A DNA stretch of 64,000 nucleotides from Marvania coccoides (GCA_963854735.1 OY978098.1:1930001-1994000), one strand, 5' to 3'. Counted from the stretch's first letter, positions 40,039-51,216 are shown. The notes: generated by a model not told the origin, from the letters alone. Program-made: numbers and translations.

Positions 40039-42091
40039 ATGGCCTCTAAAATTGCCAAAAGAACGAAGCAGTCCAGACCAGCCAGCCTTCAACCACCGTC
40101 GCTGCTGGCGGTGGTCAGCGTGGCCCTGCTGGCCATCGCTGCTGCCAAGTGGGATGCAACTGCGCCATACATTCGGAAATGGGCGAATTTATTACGCCCC
40201 GAAGGCCCGTCTACAAAAGCAGCTGGGTACTTCCCTGAGGGCTGCCGGTGGCGGGATGCTCCTGTAGCACTGCAGCCTGGTTTTTGGGACGTGCGGGAGT
40301 ATGAGTACTGGAACGAGACGGCAGTAAAATGGAGGAGGGAAGAACAGCCTGCTGCGTGTCGACTGGACCTGCCTCCGCCGCCGGCGGATTGGCGGTGGAG
40401 CGGCGACAGCGCGCGCACCAGCATGCGCTGCACCGCGCGGCACTGCGTGTTTCGCAACCTGTGGATGAACCAAGGAAAATTTTTCATCTTGTCTGACAAA
40501 GAGACTTTCAACGTGAGATGCAGCCTTCCACTTGTGCTTGGTTTTTTTATTGTTACAAACGTTATTTTCGCTGCAACTGCCCCTGCTTCCCCTCATTTCA
40601 ACTCGTTTTTGTTGGTAATTCGGCAGGATCCCGTGACTATCACCCGTGATATTGTCTTAAGACCGCTGATAGTGCGCAGCGCGGCTGCTTTTCCCGCTCA
40701 AGTGGACGCTAGAGTGGCCACAGGGGGCACTGTCCTCATCGACTTTCTTTACTTCATTCACCCAGTAAGATCCCATGCATAATGTTATCATCCCCCTTTC
40801 CTTAATATTTCGCACCGCTTCACTGTGCCTGAATCTCTCTAACCCCCCCTCCAGACTGCCATCGGGCACTGGCTTGAACACTTGATGCCGCTGGTGAGTG
40901 CCCTGCGCGAGGAAAAGGGAAACTTCCCTGCCGAGCCCGCCCGCGTGATGCTGCTGCATCTGAAGCGCACGCACATCATGGAGTGGGTGCGAGCAGCGCT
41001 GGGGGCGGCGCTGGGGATTGCCGCCGACGGGGCACTGCCTCCGATTATTTTTCAAAAGGAGCAGCCCTCCGTGTGGGAACAAATCGGTAGGTTTGATGTA
41101 CATTTTTAATCTTTGAAATAACTTACCTTAGTGTCACAGCTGGCCCGTTCTTCGGCTGCTTTTTTTGTTATTAACGAAAGAATTATAAAAATGACACCTT
41201 TTTTTCTTTGCCCGCAGGGCACCAGCTGGAGGGCGTGCCAGACTCTGCGTGGGTGTGCTTTGAGCACGTGCTGGTGGTGAAGGACACGTTCACCGACGGC
41301 GACAGAGTGGCAGCGACGCAAGAGGACGCTGCAACCTTCCGCTCACGAGCCTACCGCCTGCACCACATGCAACCCCCTCCGTCCTCCGCCGCCCCCCCCC
41401 ACAGAATCACCCTCTTCCGAAAGTCTTCAAACCGCCGCATTTTGAACGAAGACTTGGTCATAAAGGCGCTGCGGGAGTTTGCGCCCGTGAAAGTTACCGA
41501 GCTCACAAACGAGACCCCTTTTGCAGAGCAGCTGGCGCTGATGGCGGGCACGGGGGTGCTGGTGTCGGTGCATACCTCAGCGCTGGCAAACGCGGTGTTT
41601 TTGCCCCCTGGAGCTGCTGTTGTTGAGCTCATTCACCGTAACTGGGTGTGGTCCAACCTGGATCAGTCGTTCAAGGTGCAGAGCGACGCCATGGGGGACA
41701 TCCATCACTACGCGTGGCGTGCGGTGCGCCCCGAGCACTGCAGCTACATTAACCCGAGGGACGAGCAGCGGTTTGGCGGCGAGGAGTGGGCTGGAGAAAA
41801 GGTGAGCGGAAAAAAAACAATCTATAAATAAGCAAATAATTGAGTAGTACTGCCTTGATTTGTGCTTATAGCTTAAACGTTATTAGATAAATCGATTTCG
41901 TTTTGAAGTTTATTTATAGTTTTGTTTATTTTTTGTTGCAGTGCGACACTGAGGAGTGCACGGAGGCTCATACTCACGTCGACGTCGTTGTTGACATCCA
42001 TGCACTGAGGGCGCTGCTCAAGGACAGAATGCCGCTGGTGTGGGGGGGAGTGCCGGTCAAGGACGCGGCGCTCCCATGGCCCAGCCCGTGA
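40039..42091 (+). CDS. Glycosyltransferase family 61 (type II Golgi/ER membrane protein)
   Basis: Five exons (40039-40512, 40627-40764, 40855-41086, 41218-41801, 41942-42091) give 525 residues. A basic N-terminus and a signal anchor (SLLAVVSVALLAIAAA, about residues 24-39) mark a type II protein. The GT61 core has NLWMNQGKFFIL, IGHWLEHLMPL, FEHVLVVKD, ITLFRKSSNRRILNEDLV and the nucleotide-sugar block LMAGTGVLVSVHTSALANAVFLPPGA. Relatives include plant xylosyl/arabinosyltransferases and animal EOGT/POMGNT2. The donor sugar cannot be told. Confidence 0.87.
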
Positions 42092-42156
42092 GCTGTCACA
42101 CAAAACTTTGAAGAATCGAATAGCGGAATGAAGGGGTTTAGGAGAGAGAGAAATCA

Positions 42157-42161
42157 TGTAA
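42157..42161 (+). terminator. UGUAA element after GT61
   Basis: TGTAA 66 bases past the GT61 stop, and only 83 bases before the cyclin stop on the other strand. Confidence 0.45.
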
Positions 42162-42243
42162 AAACTAGAGTGCTTAAAAGGGAAACAAAGTACTGATCTG
42201 ACCACTCATCGCATAATGTAATCGTATATATTCTTTCATTCAT

Positions 42244-43785
42244 CTATTGGATTTCTCCCTCCTCGATTTCGCCCTCCTCCAGCTCGCTTTCGCTGGCCTC
42301 AGCGGCAGGCGCTGGCGGCGGCAGGGGAACCGCAACAGGCGCAGCAGGACGAGCTGTGGGCCCAGAGTACGGGGGCGGGTAGTGAGAGGGCCAGCGTATG
42401 GGAGGGGCTACGGCGCCCAGCTGCAGGACTGACATGCCGCCTGCAGCAGGTTCCCCCACCCGCGGCCGCTTGGCTGCTGCTGCCAATTGCGGCAGCGGCA
42501 GCTCTGGCGCCCCCCACACCGGCTGCCTGCCGTCGCCGCCCGGCGCCTTCCTCTTCTGCTCCAGCCTCGGCGGCGCCGGCGCCGGCGCCGGCGCCGGCAC
42601 AATTGGCGCCGGCTGCGCCTGTTCTACCCGCTGCGGCAGCGGCGGCATCTGCTGGGCAGGCGGCATGCTGGGCGCTTCCCTCTCTCCTCCTCCACTGGAT
42701 CCCGCTGGTAGTGATGGTGGTGGTGGTACTGCAGCTACCGCCGCGTGTTTTACCTTCGGCTGCCTGGGGGTCAGCGTCGCTGCTGTAATGGCGGACGCGG
42801 TGTCGGTGGCTGCACTGTCAGCAGGGTGGGCGGGCCCGGGGTCCTTAAACAGTTTTTTGAGGCGCGAGTAGATCTCGCGGAACTTCTCCTGCGACAGCCC
42901 CTCCTGCACGTACCACGGCTCCCCCCCCTTGCCCGGCGCCGGCTCCTTTGGATCGTCCGACGAGGGCGCCCGCGTTTTGAAATATAGCTGGACCACGGCG
43001 AGCGAGATGTCCTCGGGATTATAGATCAGCACCATGGTGGGGTCATTTTTCATGAGGGTGCCCACCACTTTGAGGACCAACTGCTGGAAGGTAGAGACGC
43101 GGTCCAGGCGGTTCAAGTAGGGGATGTCTTTCACCCTCCTCACCACTGTGGAATGCAGCGGGTCCACGTTGAAATCGAACTTCAGCGTGATCATGATCGC
43201 CAGCTCGGCGTCCTGGAACTTTTCGTAGAGGTCGTCGAGGAATGCTTGGTCGGCCAGCTTTTTGCGGACCTCAGGGTTGTTCTTATTGTAGGATGCCTTC
43301 AGCATCTCGGACATCACCATCAAAATGTTGCAGTGCTCGTCGTTGATCTTGGCGGCCAGAATCAGGGCCGTCGCCGCGATGAGCTGCAGAGTCGAGAAAA
43401 AAATTGAATAAAAAGAAAAACCAACCATTGAACGGGGTGGGACACCTACGTAGTGCTTGTTTTTCTTCAAGCTCTTCAGCGCAAAAAAGCGGACGTATAG
43501 TGTGACTGCAATTGCGGCTGTCCCAGCAGACCTAAAGGGGGGAGGGAGGGAGAGATGGAGGCGTCCTCACTTTTTCAAGGCATCCAGTGGAATGTAAAGG
43601 AGGCTCAAGAGACAGCAGTCAGTCACTCACAGCGTCAGAAGTTTGGCTACACTGAAAATGTCAGTGCCTGCCCTTCTCTTGAGCGTCATCTCTTCCTCAA
43701 AAGTCACGCCCTCCCGGCGGGAGGGGCTGTCCTCAATGTCCTTCTGCGTCAACAGCGGAAAGCAGTACAGATGGCCCCCGTCCAT
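42244..43785 (-). CDS. Cyclin T/K-like cyclin
   Basis: Three exons (43785-43631, 43531-43450, 43383-42244) give 458 residues. The first cyclin box spans exons 1 to 3: REGVTFEEEMTLKRRAG, then SAGTAAIAVTLYVRFFALKS, then LIAATALILAAKINDEH. The ELAIMITLKFDFNVDPLHS helix leads to a second box (VVGTLMKNDPTMVLIYNP...LAVVQLYFKTRA). The order and the FDFNV motif are those of transcriptional cyclins T and K, partners of CDK9/CDK12-type kinases that phosphorylate the RNA polymerase II tail. The C-terminal half is Pro/Ala-rich, with a (PA)n run coded by GGCGCC repeats, and ends in a doubled EEGEI motif. Confidence 0.88.
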
Positions 43786-45128
43786 AGCGCCTTTTGCCCC
43801 AGCCTGATGCGAAGGAAAACTAACCAGAGAGGCGTCGGCCCATCAAATCAAAAATTCATTTTGAGAGAGTTTTTTTTTCTATTCTAAAAGCTTGGCGCAC
43901 GCATCTAGCGTTCACAATATCGTCATTGGTCGGCTTTGTGGAAAAAAACAATACATGACCGGCGCGTTTCGAGAAATAAAAACAAAATTTAAAAAACGAG
44001 TTTTGATAGAAATTCCAAAAGTCCCCCCTCTCAAGCGACGCTCGCGAATGCGGGTTGCTTGATACTCACAAAATTAAATTAATAAATTGCTACCAAGCTC
44101 GCGAGCTTCGTTACAATTGCGCTTGCATGTCCACAGCTTTCTTCGAGATTTTTTTTGACCGACAGCTCAAAAGGGCGCTATAAACAAAGTGGCGTCAGCA
44201 TTCATGGCAGCGCCCCCAAAAAATAACTCGGATGGCAGCGATGGAAAGCCCCAAGTCGCGCCGAGGCTGCTTCTTCTCTGGCGTACCGCGGGCTGCCCGG
44301 ACAAAAAATGCCGCTCCTGGCATTCCGACGATGCCCATTGCGGAGAAGACAGGTATTTTTGCAAGGAAATTCGAGCCCATGATCGGGGGTGGTTGTCGAG
44401 GCTGGTCACATTTCAGCCGACGCTCAACGTCGCCGAAGCCCCCCCCCAGCCAGGATGGGCAGCAAGAGGCCAACAGCATATATCCATCTGAAGTGGCAGC
44501 AACCAGGATCCCAAAACGCAAGATTGTGGAGATGCCCTTTTTATTTCGAGATGAGTTGGGGTTGGGTGGGACAACGGTTGGTGGATGGTTTGAAGGAGGT
44601 GTCGGAGTGGTCGCTGCCAGGATCTCCGTGAAAAATGGGCAGAGTAAATGAAAGAGCGCACAGACATCAAAACAAAAGACTACTCGAGTATTGGAGTATT
44701 GGAGGGAAGAAAGCATTTCACACTTTCCATCATGTGCACCTACTATAGGCGTTCTCCCCCTGGGGTCTCTTTAAATCTTATTTTTGTTGAGAATCAAGAC
44801 TGAGCTTAATTATCCTCGGTGCTTATTGGGCATATGAATTTCCATCATGAAATGATTCAAAAATATGATGGTCAATGAGTATGGCAGAGAGCTTTCAAGC
44901 GGTTCTCAGTGGTCGTTCCTGTGTCACTGACTGCCCATCGACCGCAGGGACAGCACGGTACGCAGATTGCGCCATGCGAAGGACGGAAGAGCGTTCATTC
45001 CTCCAGGGAGTGTGGTGCAAATGCTGATTAACGTTCTTTAAATTGAAAAAAAATGATCAACGCCACTAAGTAAATGCAAATACCCTCTATTAGTAAAAAA
45101 TCAATCAAAGTCATTCAGTTTGTTATGG
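43786..45128. other. Gene-poor stretch between cyclin and DusA
   Basis: More than 1.3 kb with only weak candidates. The best are a 139-codon plus ORF at 44232 (listed separately) and small overlapping ORFs on both strands around 44880-45030. No domain or convincing splice chain is visible. Confidence 0.4.
44232..44651 (+). CDS. Hypothetical ORF, 139 residues
   Basis: ATG start and no introns. The product is basic at the N-terminus (MAAMESPKSRRGCFFSG) and contains a Gly-rich block (GLGGTTVGGWFEGGVGVV) near the end. ORFs of similar length overlap it in two other frames, so frame alone does not prove coding. I do not recognise it. Its isolated GC-rich composition within an AT-rich spacer is the main reason to list it. 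Confidence 0.25.
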   Translation: MAAMESPKSRRGCFFSGVPRAARTKNAAPGIPTMPIAEKTGIFARKFEPMIGGGCRGWSHFSRRSTSPKPPPSQDGQQEANSIYPSEVAATRIPKRKIVEMPFLFRDELGLGGTTVGGWFEGGVGVVAARISVKNGQSK

Positions 45129-46616
45129 CTATCTCAATGTCAGTTCACGGCGCTGCACTCCCAACTCTGCCTCCTCCTCTGTTCGCTCTACCGGCAGCGG
45201 ATTGGGCGGCAGCGGCAGGTTGTAGTGCTCCAGCAGCTCCATGCACGCCTCTGCCGTCCCTGGCACCTCTCGCAGTGCTGCCGGCGGCTCGTCCAGCGTC
45301 TCCGGGTGCAGCACCCCCAGCGTCTGCTCCAGCACCTCGCTGACGCTGCCAGCGTTGCGCAGCGCGGCGTCCACCGCCGCCCGCCAACGCTTCCCCCGCG
45401 GCTCCTTGTGGAACATCCCCAGCAGCGGTTTAAAAACGCAGCGCACGCTGGGCACCCTGTGCCCGTCCTCCTTCACCTCCCTACTCCCCACTACCGCGTC
45501 CGCATATTTTGCGTACTCCCACAGCACCTGCCGCCGGCTTGTGGCGGGGTTCGAATCCGCCCCGAAGATGGCAACGTCGGCGTTGGCCAGGGTGTGCCAC
45601 GGGTCGTGGTAAGCCGCCCTCCCAATCATTACCCCCTCCAGCCCCCCTGGAGCCTCGCCACTGGGCATGCGCAGCGCCGCCGTCGCCTCCTCCAGCGTCA
45701 GGACCCCGCCGTTGAGCGAAAAATCAAGATGCGGGAAGTCCCGCTTCAACGCCCACACCCACTCGTAGCGCAGCGGCGGCACGGTGCGGTTCTGGTGGGG
45801 GTTGAGACCTCTAAGGAGACACTTTCGGGCGTGCACGACGAAGTGTCGCACGGGGGACCGGGCGGACACCTCGGCCACAAATCCGTGCAAGGCTGCATAA
45901 GAGTCGACGTCATCCACGCCAATGCGGCACTTCACGGTGACCGGGGTCTTGTATTCCACCGCCGCAGACACCGCCGCGCAGCACTGCGCCACCAGGTCCG
46001 GCTGCAGCATCATCGCCGCGCCGAAGCACCCTTTCCCAGCCACTTTTTCGCTGGGGCACCCGCAGTTGAGGTTGATCTCGTCGTAGCCATAGCTCGCCAC
46101 CGCGGCAGCCGCTGCCGCCAGCTTGTCCGGGTCGCTGCCTCCCAGCTGGCACACGATGGGGTGCTGCTCTGGGGGGTACCACAGGAATCGGTCGTGGTCG
46201 TCATTGTGGATCAACGTTGAGTCTACCACCATCTCGGTGTAGAGCCACACGTTTCTAGACAGCAGGCGAGCGAGCTGGCGGTAAGACACGTCTGTCCAGT
46301 CCATCATGGGGGCGACTGACAGCAGCTGAGGAGGGACGGAGCGGCCCTCTGCGCTGCTGTTCATGGTGGAGTTGAGGAGCTGAGGGGTCTCCGTGACGCC
46401 TGCAGGCTGCGCACTCGCTGCAATGGTCATGTTGGAGCGCCGGTGGGCTCTGGCTGTCGTTGTCCTAGCCGCCAAGAGAAATTTTCGAAGAATTACTGGG
46501 GGTGCGCAAGCTCGCATCGCATTGCCCCGGCGCGGAGGATACTTCTTCAATGTAAAATTAAAATTGGCATTTGTGTGTGTGGGGTGAAAGAGTGTCGTTC
46601 GGCTCGAATTTCTCAT
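45129..46616 (-). CDS. tRNA-dihydrouridine synthase, DusA type
   Basis: A single-exon gene of 495 residues; ATG 46517 is an alternative start giving 462. The N-terminal about 100 residues are likely targeting sequence. The TIM-barrel shows SVAPMMDWTDVSYRQLARLL, CQLGGSDPDKL, YDEINLNCGCPSEKVAGKG with the catalytic Cys, VTVKCRIGVDD, FVVHARKCLLRGLNPHQNR and GVMIGRAAYHDPW. These are signatures of bacterial-type DusA rather than eukaryotic Dus1-4, consistent with an organellar enzyme that reduces uridines in the D-loop. It shares a 110-bp divergent promoter with the next gene. Confidence 0.92.
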   Translation of the reverse strand: MRNSSRTTLFHPTHTNANFNFTLKKYPPRRGNAMRACAPPVILRKFLLAARTTTARAHRRSNMTIAASAQPAGVTETPQLLNSTMNSSAEGRSVPPQLLSVAPMMDWTDVSYRQLARLLSRNVWLYTEMVVDSTLIHNDDHDRFLWYPPEQHPIVCQLGGSDPDKLAAAAAAVASYGYDEINLNCGCPSEKVAGKGCFGAAMMLQPDLVAQCCAAVSAAVEYKTPVTVKCRIGVDDVDSYAALHGFVAEVSARSPVRHFVVHARKCLLRGLNPHQNRTVPPLRYEWVWALKRDFPHLDFSLNGGVLTLEEATAALRMPSGEAPGGLEGVMIGRAAYHDPWHTLANADVAIFGADSNPATSRRQVLWEYAKYADAVVGSREVKEDGHRVPSVRCVFKPLLGMFHKEPRGKRWRAAVDAALRNAGSVSEVLEQTLGVLHPETLDEPPAALREVPGTAEACMELLEHYNLPLPPNPLPVERTEEEAELGVQRRELTLR

Positions 46617-46726
46617 ATCCCCCCACCCTCCTCAAGACTTCAGATCCAGTCTTCGCGTTTGAATTTCATTATTATTTTTTATATTTTAATTTGTACACCT
46701 CTTCAAAACGTATATTTCAGATTTCG
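46617..46726. promoter_or_regulatory. Compact 110-bp bidirectional promoter
   Basis: Only 110 bases separate the DusA ATG (-) from the ATG at 46727 (+). The stretch is AT-rich, especially 46665-46720, and ends in a TTTCAG acceptor-like sequence, so the plus transcript might have a short leader intron. Confidence 0.5.
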
Positions 46727-47386
46727 ATGAGCGCACAGCCCCTGCAGCCTCTAAAGCTTGAGCTAAGGCCATTTAATCCAAGCTCTTCCAGCCAACATCT
46801 AAAATTTGAACTCGTCGACAGCGCCGAGCTGCTGCAGTCGTCCCTGAGCTCAGCTGTGCAGACTGTGACCACCGTCTGGTCTTTGTGCACCACGTATTTC
46901 GGCCTCATCCCTGAAAACTCGATCACAGACAAGTTTCCTTACTACCGGTGAGTTTCATTTATGGATGAAAATGACTGTTCCAATGTCTCAATTCGCTTAA
47001 CCCAGCGTCTGCGCTGCTCCAGGTCCGCAACTGCCACCGCCACCGCCCCCCTCCCGCTGCCCAAGGACCTGCTGTGGTTGCTGCGGGTCAAAGCCTCTCT
47101 AGCAGAGCGCAGGAAAGCAGCCGAAGCACCGCCCGCTGTCCCAGACACACCCGAGGCAGAGCCTTGCTCTGAAACCATCGTCATTCCTGCTTTCTCAAAC
47201 AATTTTGCAGCAGCAGCAGCCCCGCTGGCCACCGCCAACAGCCTCTCCCAGCTGAGATCGAAGCCCCGCAGGGGCCGCAAGAAGTACGTTCGCGACAATC
47301 TGACCTCTCCGCTGATGTTCATCGTCTACAACGTCGTGCTGGCCTGGGCATTGTTCAACATCGATGTGAGAGCAGCCACCCTTTAA
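46727..47386 (+). CDS. Unknown protein with C-terminal membrane segment
   Basis: Two exons (46727-46947 and 47023-47386) give about 194 residues. The first part has a Ser-rich region and SAVQTVTTVWSLCTTYFGLIP. The second has an Ala/Pro-rich stretch, a basic patch (RSKPRRGRKKYVRD) and one hydrophobic segment close to the end (LMFIVYNVVLAWALFNI). This would suit a tail-anchored or plastid membrane protein. A GTGAGA directly after FNID could be another donor, in which case a short last exon is missing. The family is not recognised. Confidence 0.55.
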
Positions 47387-47478
47387 AATTGGAGAGAACT
47401 AGACCCTGCGTAGACATTGATTGGGCATATAAGCAGCCAACCCACGGTGCTAGTTAACCGCCGTATCCAGCCGCAACA

Positions 47479-47826
47479 ATGAGCTACCGCCGGCAGCCCA
47501 CGCTGGCTGCATTTGTCCAGTCGCTGGAGGGCGTGAAAGTCGTGGTGGAGTTGCGACGAGACACCATTGTGAGGGGCACGCTGGACTCTGCGGACGATGG
47601 GCTCAACCTGCAGTTGTCGGACGCGACGGTGAAGACGGCGGACGGGGCGCAGCGCAGCGCCGCCACGCTGCACGTACGGGGGCGCACCGTGAGGTTCATC
47701 CACCTGCCGGGCAACGTGGAGCCGGCTGCTGCAGTGGAGGCGCACCGCAAAAAGGCGGCGCAAGCCATCCAGCAGCGCGCGGCGGCGCAGGGAGCGACGC
47801 AGAGGATGGAGAAGGGCAGGCATTGA
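47479..47826 (+). CDS. LSM10: Sm-like protein, LSm10 type
   Basis: A single-exon gene of 115 residues, 92 bp after the preceding gene. The Sm1 motif reads LEGVKVVVELRRDTIVRGTLDSADDGLNLQL and the Sm2 motif VRGRTVRFIHLPGNV, followed by a helical Ala/Lys tail. The Sm2 HLPGNVEPAAAVE and the TLAAFVQSLEG start resemble LSm10 of the U7 snRNP more than SmD1, which would have an Arg-Gly tail. U7 snRNP trims histone pre-mRNA after the 3' stem-loop. SmD1 or another LSm remains possible. Confidence 0.72.
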   Translation: MSYRRQPTLAAFVQSLEGVKVVVELRRDTIVRGTLDSADDGLNLQLSDATVKTADGAQRSAATLHVRGRTVRFIHLPGNVEPAAAVEAHRKKAAQAIQQRAAAQGATQRMEKGRH

Positions 47827-48464
47827 GCGCAGGAGAGAAGTGCAGTGAAGGAAATGAATTCAACTGTGTAATAATACATCAAAGCAGCGCACGGCGAAAG
47901 ACAAAGTTATTCAGAATGGTTGATTTCTGGCGTGGTCCACTGCCCACGCAAAGCGTACAGACAACCTGAGAGTGTGCCAAACTCGGTGAAAACAGCCTGT
48001 CAGGGACAAAGAGAAAATGGCGCGCAGGGAGGCGGAACCAAAAATATATTTTTGAGAGAATAACACAAGACTCGTCCTCTTTCAAAACGTGTAACAGTGT
48101 TCCTTGAGGTGGGTGATGAAAGCGGGGATGGAAATAGGGACGGCGGCTGAATATAATCGAAATGTTGCTTGGTGGACGGACTTGCGAACTGGGAGTGGAC
48201 ATGCCGCTAAAATGGTTTCATTATTTATAATTAATGGCCGTGTTGGCGGCCTGGCGATGAACATTTGCCAGCAGCTTGCGTCCATCAAATTTTGTCGGCA
48301 GCATTTTGGAGAGAGCTTGCAGCGGGGCGATCGATTGATTATTTGTATTGGCAGCTGGAGATGGCGTTGAAGAGGGGGCGGGGTAGAATCGCTGTTAGTA
48401 CCAGGCTTCAATTATATTAATCCGTTTATTCTTTTTATGCAGGCCGTCCTTGCAGTCCTTCACC
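47827..48464 (+). other. Spacer before eS24
   Basis: Holds the LSm10-type gene's TGTAA (47867-47871) and an acceptor-like TTTTTATGCAG at about 48432-48442, suggesting a 5' UTR intron in the ribosomal protein transcript. An 88-codon ORF at 48104 lacks features. Confidence 0.4.
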
Positions 48465-48944
48465 ATGGCGGAGAAGAGCTGCACCATCCGGACGCGCAAG
48501 TTTATGACCAACAGGCTGCTTTCCCGCAGGCAGTTTGTGAGTTTCAAAACAAATGCAATTTTTTCAGCATGTATTTTCTTAGGGATGCTTTTCTAAACGA
48601 ATTCGACTGTTCCCCCCTCTCAGATCACTGATGTGCTGCACCCTGGACGCGCCAACGTGTCCAAGGAGGAGCTCCGGGAAAAGCTGGCCAAGATGTATGA
48701 CGTCAAGGACTCCAACTGCGTGTTCGTGTTCGGCCTGAAGACCCAGTTCGGTGGCGGCAAGTCGACCGGGTTTGGCCTCATCTACGACAACGTCGAGGTG
48801 GCCAAGAAGTTTGAGCCCAAGTACCGTCTGATCAGGAACGGTCTGGCCGAGAGCGTGGACAAGTCTAGGAAGCAGAGGAAGGAGCGCAAGAACCGTACCA
48901 AGAAGATCCGCGGCGTCAAGAAGAACTCGGGCGGAAAGAAGTAA
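48465..48944 (+). CDS. RPS24: 40S ribosomal protein eS24
   Basis: Two exons (48465-48536 and 48624-48944) give 130 residues, the usual length. The sequence runs [56 protein letters not shown] and [20 protein letters not shown], with a Lys/Arg-rich end. eS24 sits in the 40S body and takes part in pre-rRNA processing. The start is supported by the conserved N-terminus. TGTAA follows at 48982-48986. Confidence 0.97.
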
Positions 48945-48981
48945 ACGCAGACTCCTCAAAAATGATGTAGGCAAGATACCA

Positions 48982-48986
48982 TGTAA
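48982..48986 (+). terminator. UGUAA element after eS24
   Basis: TGTAA 38 bases past the stop codon of a highly expressed gene; a likely poly(A) element. Confidence 0.6.
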
Positions 48987-49182
48987 CATAATATTTCCTT
49001 TTCCACACACGCCGACAAATAGAAAAACAGTACTGGAAGCAGACGGCTTTCTAAGAGGGGCCTTTCTCCATATTCCTTTCCTCTCCGACAATCCTCCTCT
49101 CTCTTTCATGCGCCCTCTTCCTCTCTCTGTTATAAGAACATCGGTCTCTATCGAAACTAGCATCAAGGGGTCAAGCCATTTA

Positions 49183-51216
49183 TTACATGAGGGTATAAGA
49201 GGGCCCACCGCCGCCCTCAGGCGGTGTCCACTTGATATTTTGTCCAGGGTCTTTGATATCGCAGGCCTTGCAGTGCAGGCAGTTCTGGGCATTGATCTGC
49301 AGCGTCGGAGCAGCGCCCTCTGCACCTGCCACGTACTCATACACCCCCGCTGGGCAGTACTTCGCTTCAGGACCGCCATAAATAGGCAGGTTCACCACCG
49401 CAGGCACCTTGGGGTTGCGCAGCTGCAGGTGGCACGGCTGGTCGTGTTTGTGGTTGGTTCCGCTGCGATGAAGAGAGGTGGCCACGTCAAAAGTAAGCAC
49501 CCCGTCGGGATGGGGGTACGCCCGTTTGGGGCACTCCGCTGCCGGTCGCAGGGACTCGTGGTCGGGGCGGCGGTGGCGCAGCGTCCACGGCGCCTTGCCG
49601 TTCCTCAGAACGTAGCTCTCCAGCGCTGCGTTGGCCATGCCGCCCAGCAGTCCCCCGAAGTGAGAGAACCCGGGGCGGATGTTGCGGGCGGCGTGCAGCT
49701 CCTCATGCACCCAAGACTTCTCTAGGGCGGTCTCATAGGAAGACAAGTCGGCGGGGGCAGCAGCAGGGGCGTCGGACAGGGCCTTGAATGCTGCCTCGGC
49801 AGCCAGCATGCCGCTCTTCATCGCTGTATGCGTGCCCTGTGGTGTTTTTAAAGTCAAATTGAACGCACAATCAATTGATACACACGGCCGTGTTGCCCGG
49901 CCATAACCATGCGTATTTGTAGAGGAGCCAAGTCCCACAATCGCTGCTCCAATAACCTATATTTACCATGTTTTAGTTTCCTCACCTTGATTTTGGGCAC
50001 GTTGAGGAACCCTGCGGCGTCTCCCACCAGCGCCCCTCCTGGGAACGCCAGCGCAGGGATGGACTGCAGGCCGCCCTCGTTCAACGCCCGCGCACCGTAC
50101 TGCAGACACGTGCCCCCCTGCAGCAGCTTGGCCAGCGAGGGGTGCCGCTTGAACGCCTGGAACTCGTCATACGGCGACAGCTGCGGGTCGGGGTAGTCCA
50201 GAGCCACCACGAGCCCCAGGGAGACGCGATTTTCCGCCATGTGGTACACCCAGCCGCCCCCATATGTGTCCATAGGCAGCGGGTACCCCACAGTGTGCCA
50301 CACCAGGCCTGGGGTGTGCTTTGCCGGCTCTACCTCCCACACCTCCTTGAAGCCGAGGGAGTACGTTTGTGGGTCGGCCCTGGCCTTCTCCCGCAGCATG
50401 TACCGCTGCATGACCTCGCCGGACAGCGAGCCGCGGCAGCCCTCGGCCAGCAGCGTCACCCCCGCGGTCAGCTCCATGCCTGAAGCGAAACTTTCTTTCT
50501 TGTGGCCGTCTTTGGCGATTCCCACGTCATTGGTGCGGATGCCACGCACAGAACCGTCCAGGGCGTACAGAGGGGCGGCGCCCGCGAAGCCAGGGAAGAT
50601 ATCGACGCCCAAGGCTTCTGCGCGGCTGCCCAACCAGCGCACCGTCTGCATTACATCGTTTAGAAAGAGCGAGAGGAAATGAGGTTGAGAGATTCTATAA
50701 CGAACCATACGACGCACGCTCCCCCGTTGCTCTCGAACGATTTCTTCTCACCTCGCTCAAGCTCACGACGTAGTTGCCTTTGTTCTTCATTTGAGGGGGA
50801 GTCAGGGTCCGCAGCTTGAAGCGAGGGAAGAGCACGTAAAACTTGTCTTTGGTGACGGGGCAGGCGGCCACAGGGCACGTGGGGTCCTCCTTCCAGTCTG
50901 GCAACAACTCGTCAAGAGCGGTGGGCTGTAGTACGTTGCCAGACAGGATGTGGGCGCCCACCTCGGCGCCCTTTTCCACCACGCACACGCTCAACTCCTT
51001 CTCCTTCTCCACGCACAGCTGCTTCAGCCGGATAGCAGCGGACAAGCCGGCGGGGCCGGCTCCGACTATGGCCACATCATACTGCATGCTTTCTTGCTGC
51101 GTACCTCCAGAGGAGTGGAAGAGTGCCCATTTAAACAGTTGGAAGGCTACGGGGGACGGGGCTGCCCTGCCCGCGTGCAGGCTGTCCAATGTCTTTCGAA
51201 ATGCGTGTCGCAGCAT
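49183..51216 (-). CDS. ETFQO: Electron transfer flavoprotein-ubiquinone oxidoreductase
   Basis: Three phase-0 exons (51216-50752, 50645-49986, 49836-49183) give 592 residues. A mitochondrial-type presequence (MLRHAFRKTLDSLHAGRAAPS) precedes the FAD loop VAIVGAGPAGLSAAIRLKQL. The middle has VWHTVGYPLPMDTYGGGW, and GALVGDAAGFLNVPKIKG is the second FAD block. The C-terminus has the 4Fe-4S ligands CPAGVYEYV and CLHCKACDIKDP. The enzyme passes electrons from ETF (branched-chain amino-acid and fatty-acid catabolism) to ubiquinone in the inner mitochondrial membrane. Confidence 0.96.

Noticed and set aside
45540..45565. GGGGTTCGAATCC resembling a tRNA T-arm
   Set aside because: It lies inside the DusA coding sequence, the stem has a mismatch, and no D- or anticodon arm is present upstream.
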